Notes under the pieces: generated by a model
Seen by the model: the letters and a program-made list of their open reading frames with translations, nothing else
Databases searched by the model: none
Told to the model about the DNA's origin: nothing
From: an uncultured bacterium
GTDB taxonomy: Bacteria; Armatimonadota; UBA5829
Assembly (NCBI GenBank): GCA_938074205.1
Contig: CALJES010000011.1
Span: forward strand, 62,001 to 126,000
Reading direction: 5' to 3'
DNA length: 64,000 bases
Program-made: the position numbers and the translations under genes
Part shown: one piece after another, positions 63,499-64,000 of the stretch
Position numbering within the stretch: the stretch's first letter is position 1
How the letters are laid out: each line of letters begins with the position of its first letter

Positions 63499-63581
63499 TC
63501 GCGGAGGTGACTCAGTTCGGCACCTGAGTCGTGGAACAACCTAGTCGCTGGTTAAACCCAGCACAAAACAATGAGATAGCG

Positions 63582-63610
63582 TTGACAGTGCTGTGAGGTG
63601 CGAGTATCAT
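63582..63610 (+). promoter_or_regulatory. Strong promoter of the alpha/beta hydrolase gene
   Basis: TTGACA (63582-63587), 17-base spacer, TATCAT (63605-63610). Leader of about 40 bases to TTG 63656, with GAGGTG upstream of that start. Confidence 0.8.
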
Positions 63611-63655
63611 GCGCCTGGCGGGCGATTGTTGGTGTTAAGATAGAGGTGCGATCGG

Positions 63656-64000
63656 TTGCCGACTATCAACCTGGATGGCTTGCGGCTAGCCTACACAGAT
63701 GATGGCCACGGAGTAACTATAATTTTCATCCCGGGACTTTGCGGGTCAAGGAAGTGGTTTCTCTATCAAACTGCGGGGTTGGCCAAGGTATTCCGGATAG
63801 TTGCCACAGATCTTAGGCCGGCTCGCAAGCAGATCTATTCACTGGAGCTACTGGCAAGTGACATATATAAGCTGTTGATGCATTTGCACGTGCCTGCAGC
63901 AGTGATTGCCGGCCATGGGCTGGGGGCGCTCGTAGCGATGGAATTTGCCGCACGGTATCCAGAGAGATGTTCTGCACTGGTCTTATCCTCAGCCTGTCCC
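63656..64000 (+). CDS. Alpha/beta hydrolase-fold protein, N-terminal part; nucleophile Ser replaced by Gly
   Basis: The first 115 codons are present; the gene runs off the right edge. TTG 63656 follows GAGGTG by seven bases, and a stop codon precedes it in frame. The sequence reads as an alpha/beta hydrolase: LAYTDDGHG, the oxyanion region FIPGLCGSRKWF, IVATDLRPARKQ and then VIAGHGLGALVAMEFAARYPER. At the nucleophile elbow the usual G-H-S-x-G is GHGLG, so the catalytic Ser is Gly (codon ggg). Unless this is a sequencing error, the protein cannot use the normal mechanism. It may be a non-catalytic binder or use another residue. The C-terminal Asp/His cannot be seen. Confidence 0.75.
   Translation, partial: MPTINLDGLRLAYTDDGHGVTIIFIPGLCGSRKWFLYQTAGLAKVFRIVATDLRPARKQIYSLELLASDIYKLLMHLHVPAAVIAGHGLGALVAMEFAARYPERCSALVLSSACP

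Larger units (their letters stand above)
63300..63655. other. Divergent intergenic region with two promoters
   Basis: 356 bases between the DUF2961 operon and the alpha/beta hydrolase. Holds a minus-strand extended -10 (63490-63498) and a plus-strand consensus promoter (63582-63610). No gene or other structure is seen. Confidence 0.7.

Noticed and set aside
1-64000. CRISPR arrays, insertion sequences, prophage or rRNA genes
   Set aside because: No regularly spaced short repeats, transposase, integrase or rRNA-like sequence was found while reading the window.

Overview
The window looks like a chromosomal segment of an uncultured, carbohydrate-degrading bacterium, most likely of the Armatimonadota (OP10) or a nearby lineage. 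This is inferred from the gene mix, not from a phylogenetic marker. It combines prepilin-like proteins of the H-X9-DG type, repeated UROD-domain paralogues, DUF2961 (GH172) proteins, heparinase-like lyases, a DUF6785 membrane protein, a choice-of-anchor/PEP-CTERM-like protein and many TTG/GTG starts with strong Shine-Dalgarno sites. Promoters close to TTGACA-N17-TATAAT are easy to see. No insertion sequence, prophage or CRISPR array was found.

Layout. 1-2.4 kb: a truncated DUF4139-like secreted protein and a GH36-like alpha-galactosidase. 2.6-2.8 kb: tRNA-Met(CAT) with promoter and terminator. 2.8-6.9 kb: a large secreted HExxH metalloprotease with four cadherin-like repeats. 7.3-19.2 kb: a plus-strand run of GH38 alpha-mannosidase, UROD-like protein, DegT aminotransferase, two amidohydrolases, a heparinase-like lyase and a DUF6785 membrane protein. 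19.3-20.3 kb: a strong promoter, a structured leader and a choice-of-anchor protein. 20.3-21.5 kb: a UROD-like protein. 21.5-23.5 kb: an ECF sigma factor, its zinc anti-sigma factor and a Spy/CpxP-like periplasmic protein behind an ECF-type promoter. 24-28.7 kb: a family B DNA polymerase, an MFS sugar transporter and a membrane protein with the presenilin/SPP signature. 28.9-31.3 kb: an ANTAR response regulator with a GAF histidine kinase. 31.4-34.2 kb: superoxide dismutase and a DUF2961 protein. 34.2-40.6 kb: a four-gene minus-strand operon (beta-propeller, lyase, epimerase-like, aldolase-like). 40.8-54.3 kb: BON protein, HemL, a GH20-like hydrolase, a divergent GH38-like protein, two prepilins, a fucose isomerase, a UROD-like protein, a PAS/RsbW-type kinase and HolB. 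54.8-64 kb: CdsA, an STN-repeat protein, UROD-like proteins, an O-antigen-ligase/TPR protein, a second DUF2961 protein and the start of an alpha/beta hydrolase whose nucleophile serine is replaced by glycine.

How the genes work together. Most of the non-housekeeping content points to scavenging of complex plant- or EPS-type glycans. Secreted or periplasmic lyases and hydrolases (heparinase-like, GH172, GH36, GH38, GH20-like) would release sugars. MFS and DUF6785 proteins may import them. Fucose isomerase, an aldolase-like DHDPS homologue, an SDR, a DegT aminotransferase and amidohydrolases may process them. Five UROD-domain paralogues are scattered among these genes; none looks like HemE. Regulation is visible as an autoregulated-looking ECF system, an RNA-binding ANTAR two-component pair and several strong promoters, two of which leave almost no leader before the start codon (hemL, polB).

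The most unusual items are the bacterial presenilin-like protein at 27704-28696, the ECF operon with its matching upstream promoter, the structured leader at 19385-19508, the interleaved inverted repeats at 54552-54633, and several enzymes whose catalytic residues have been replaced.
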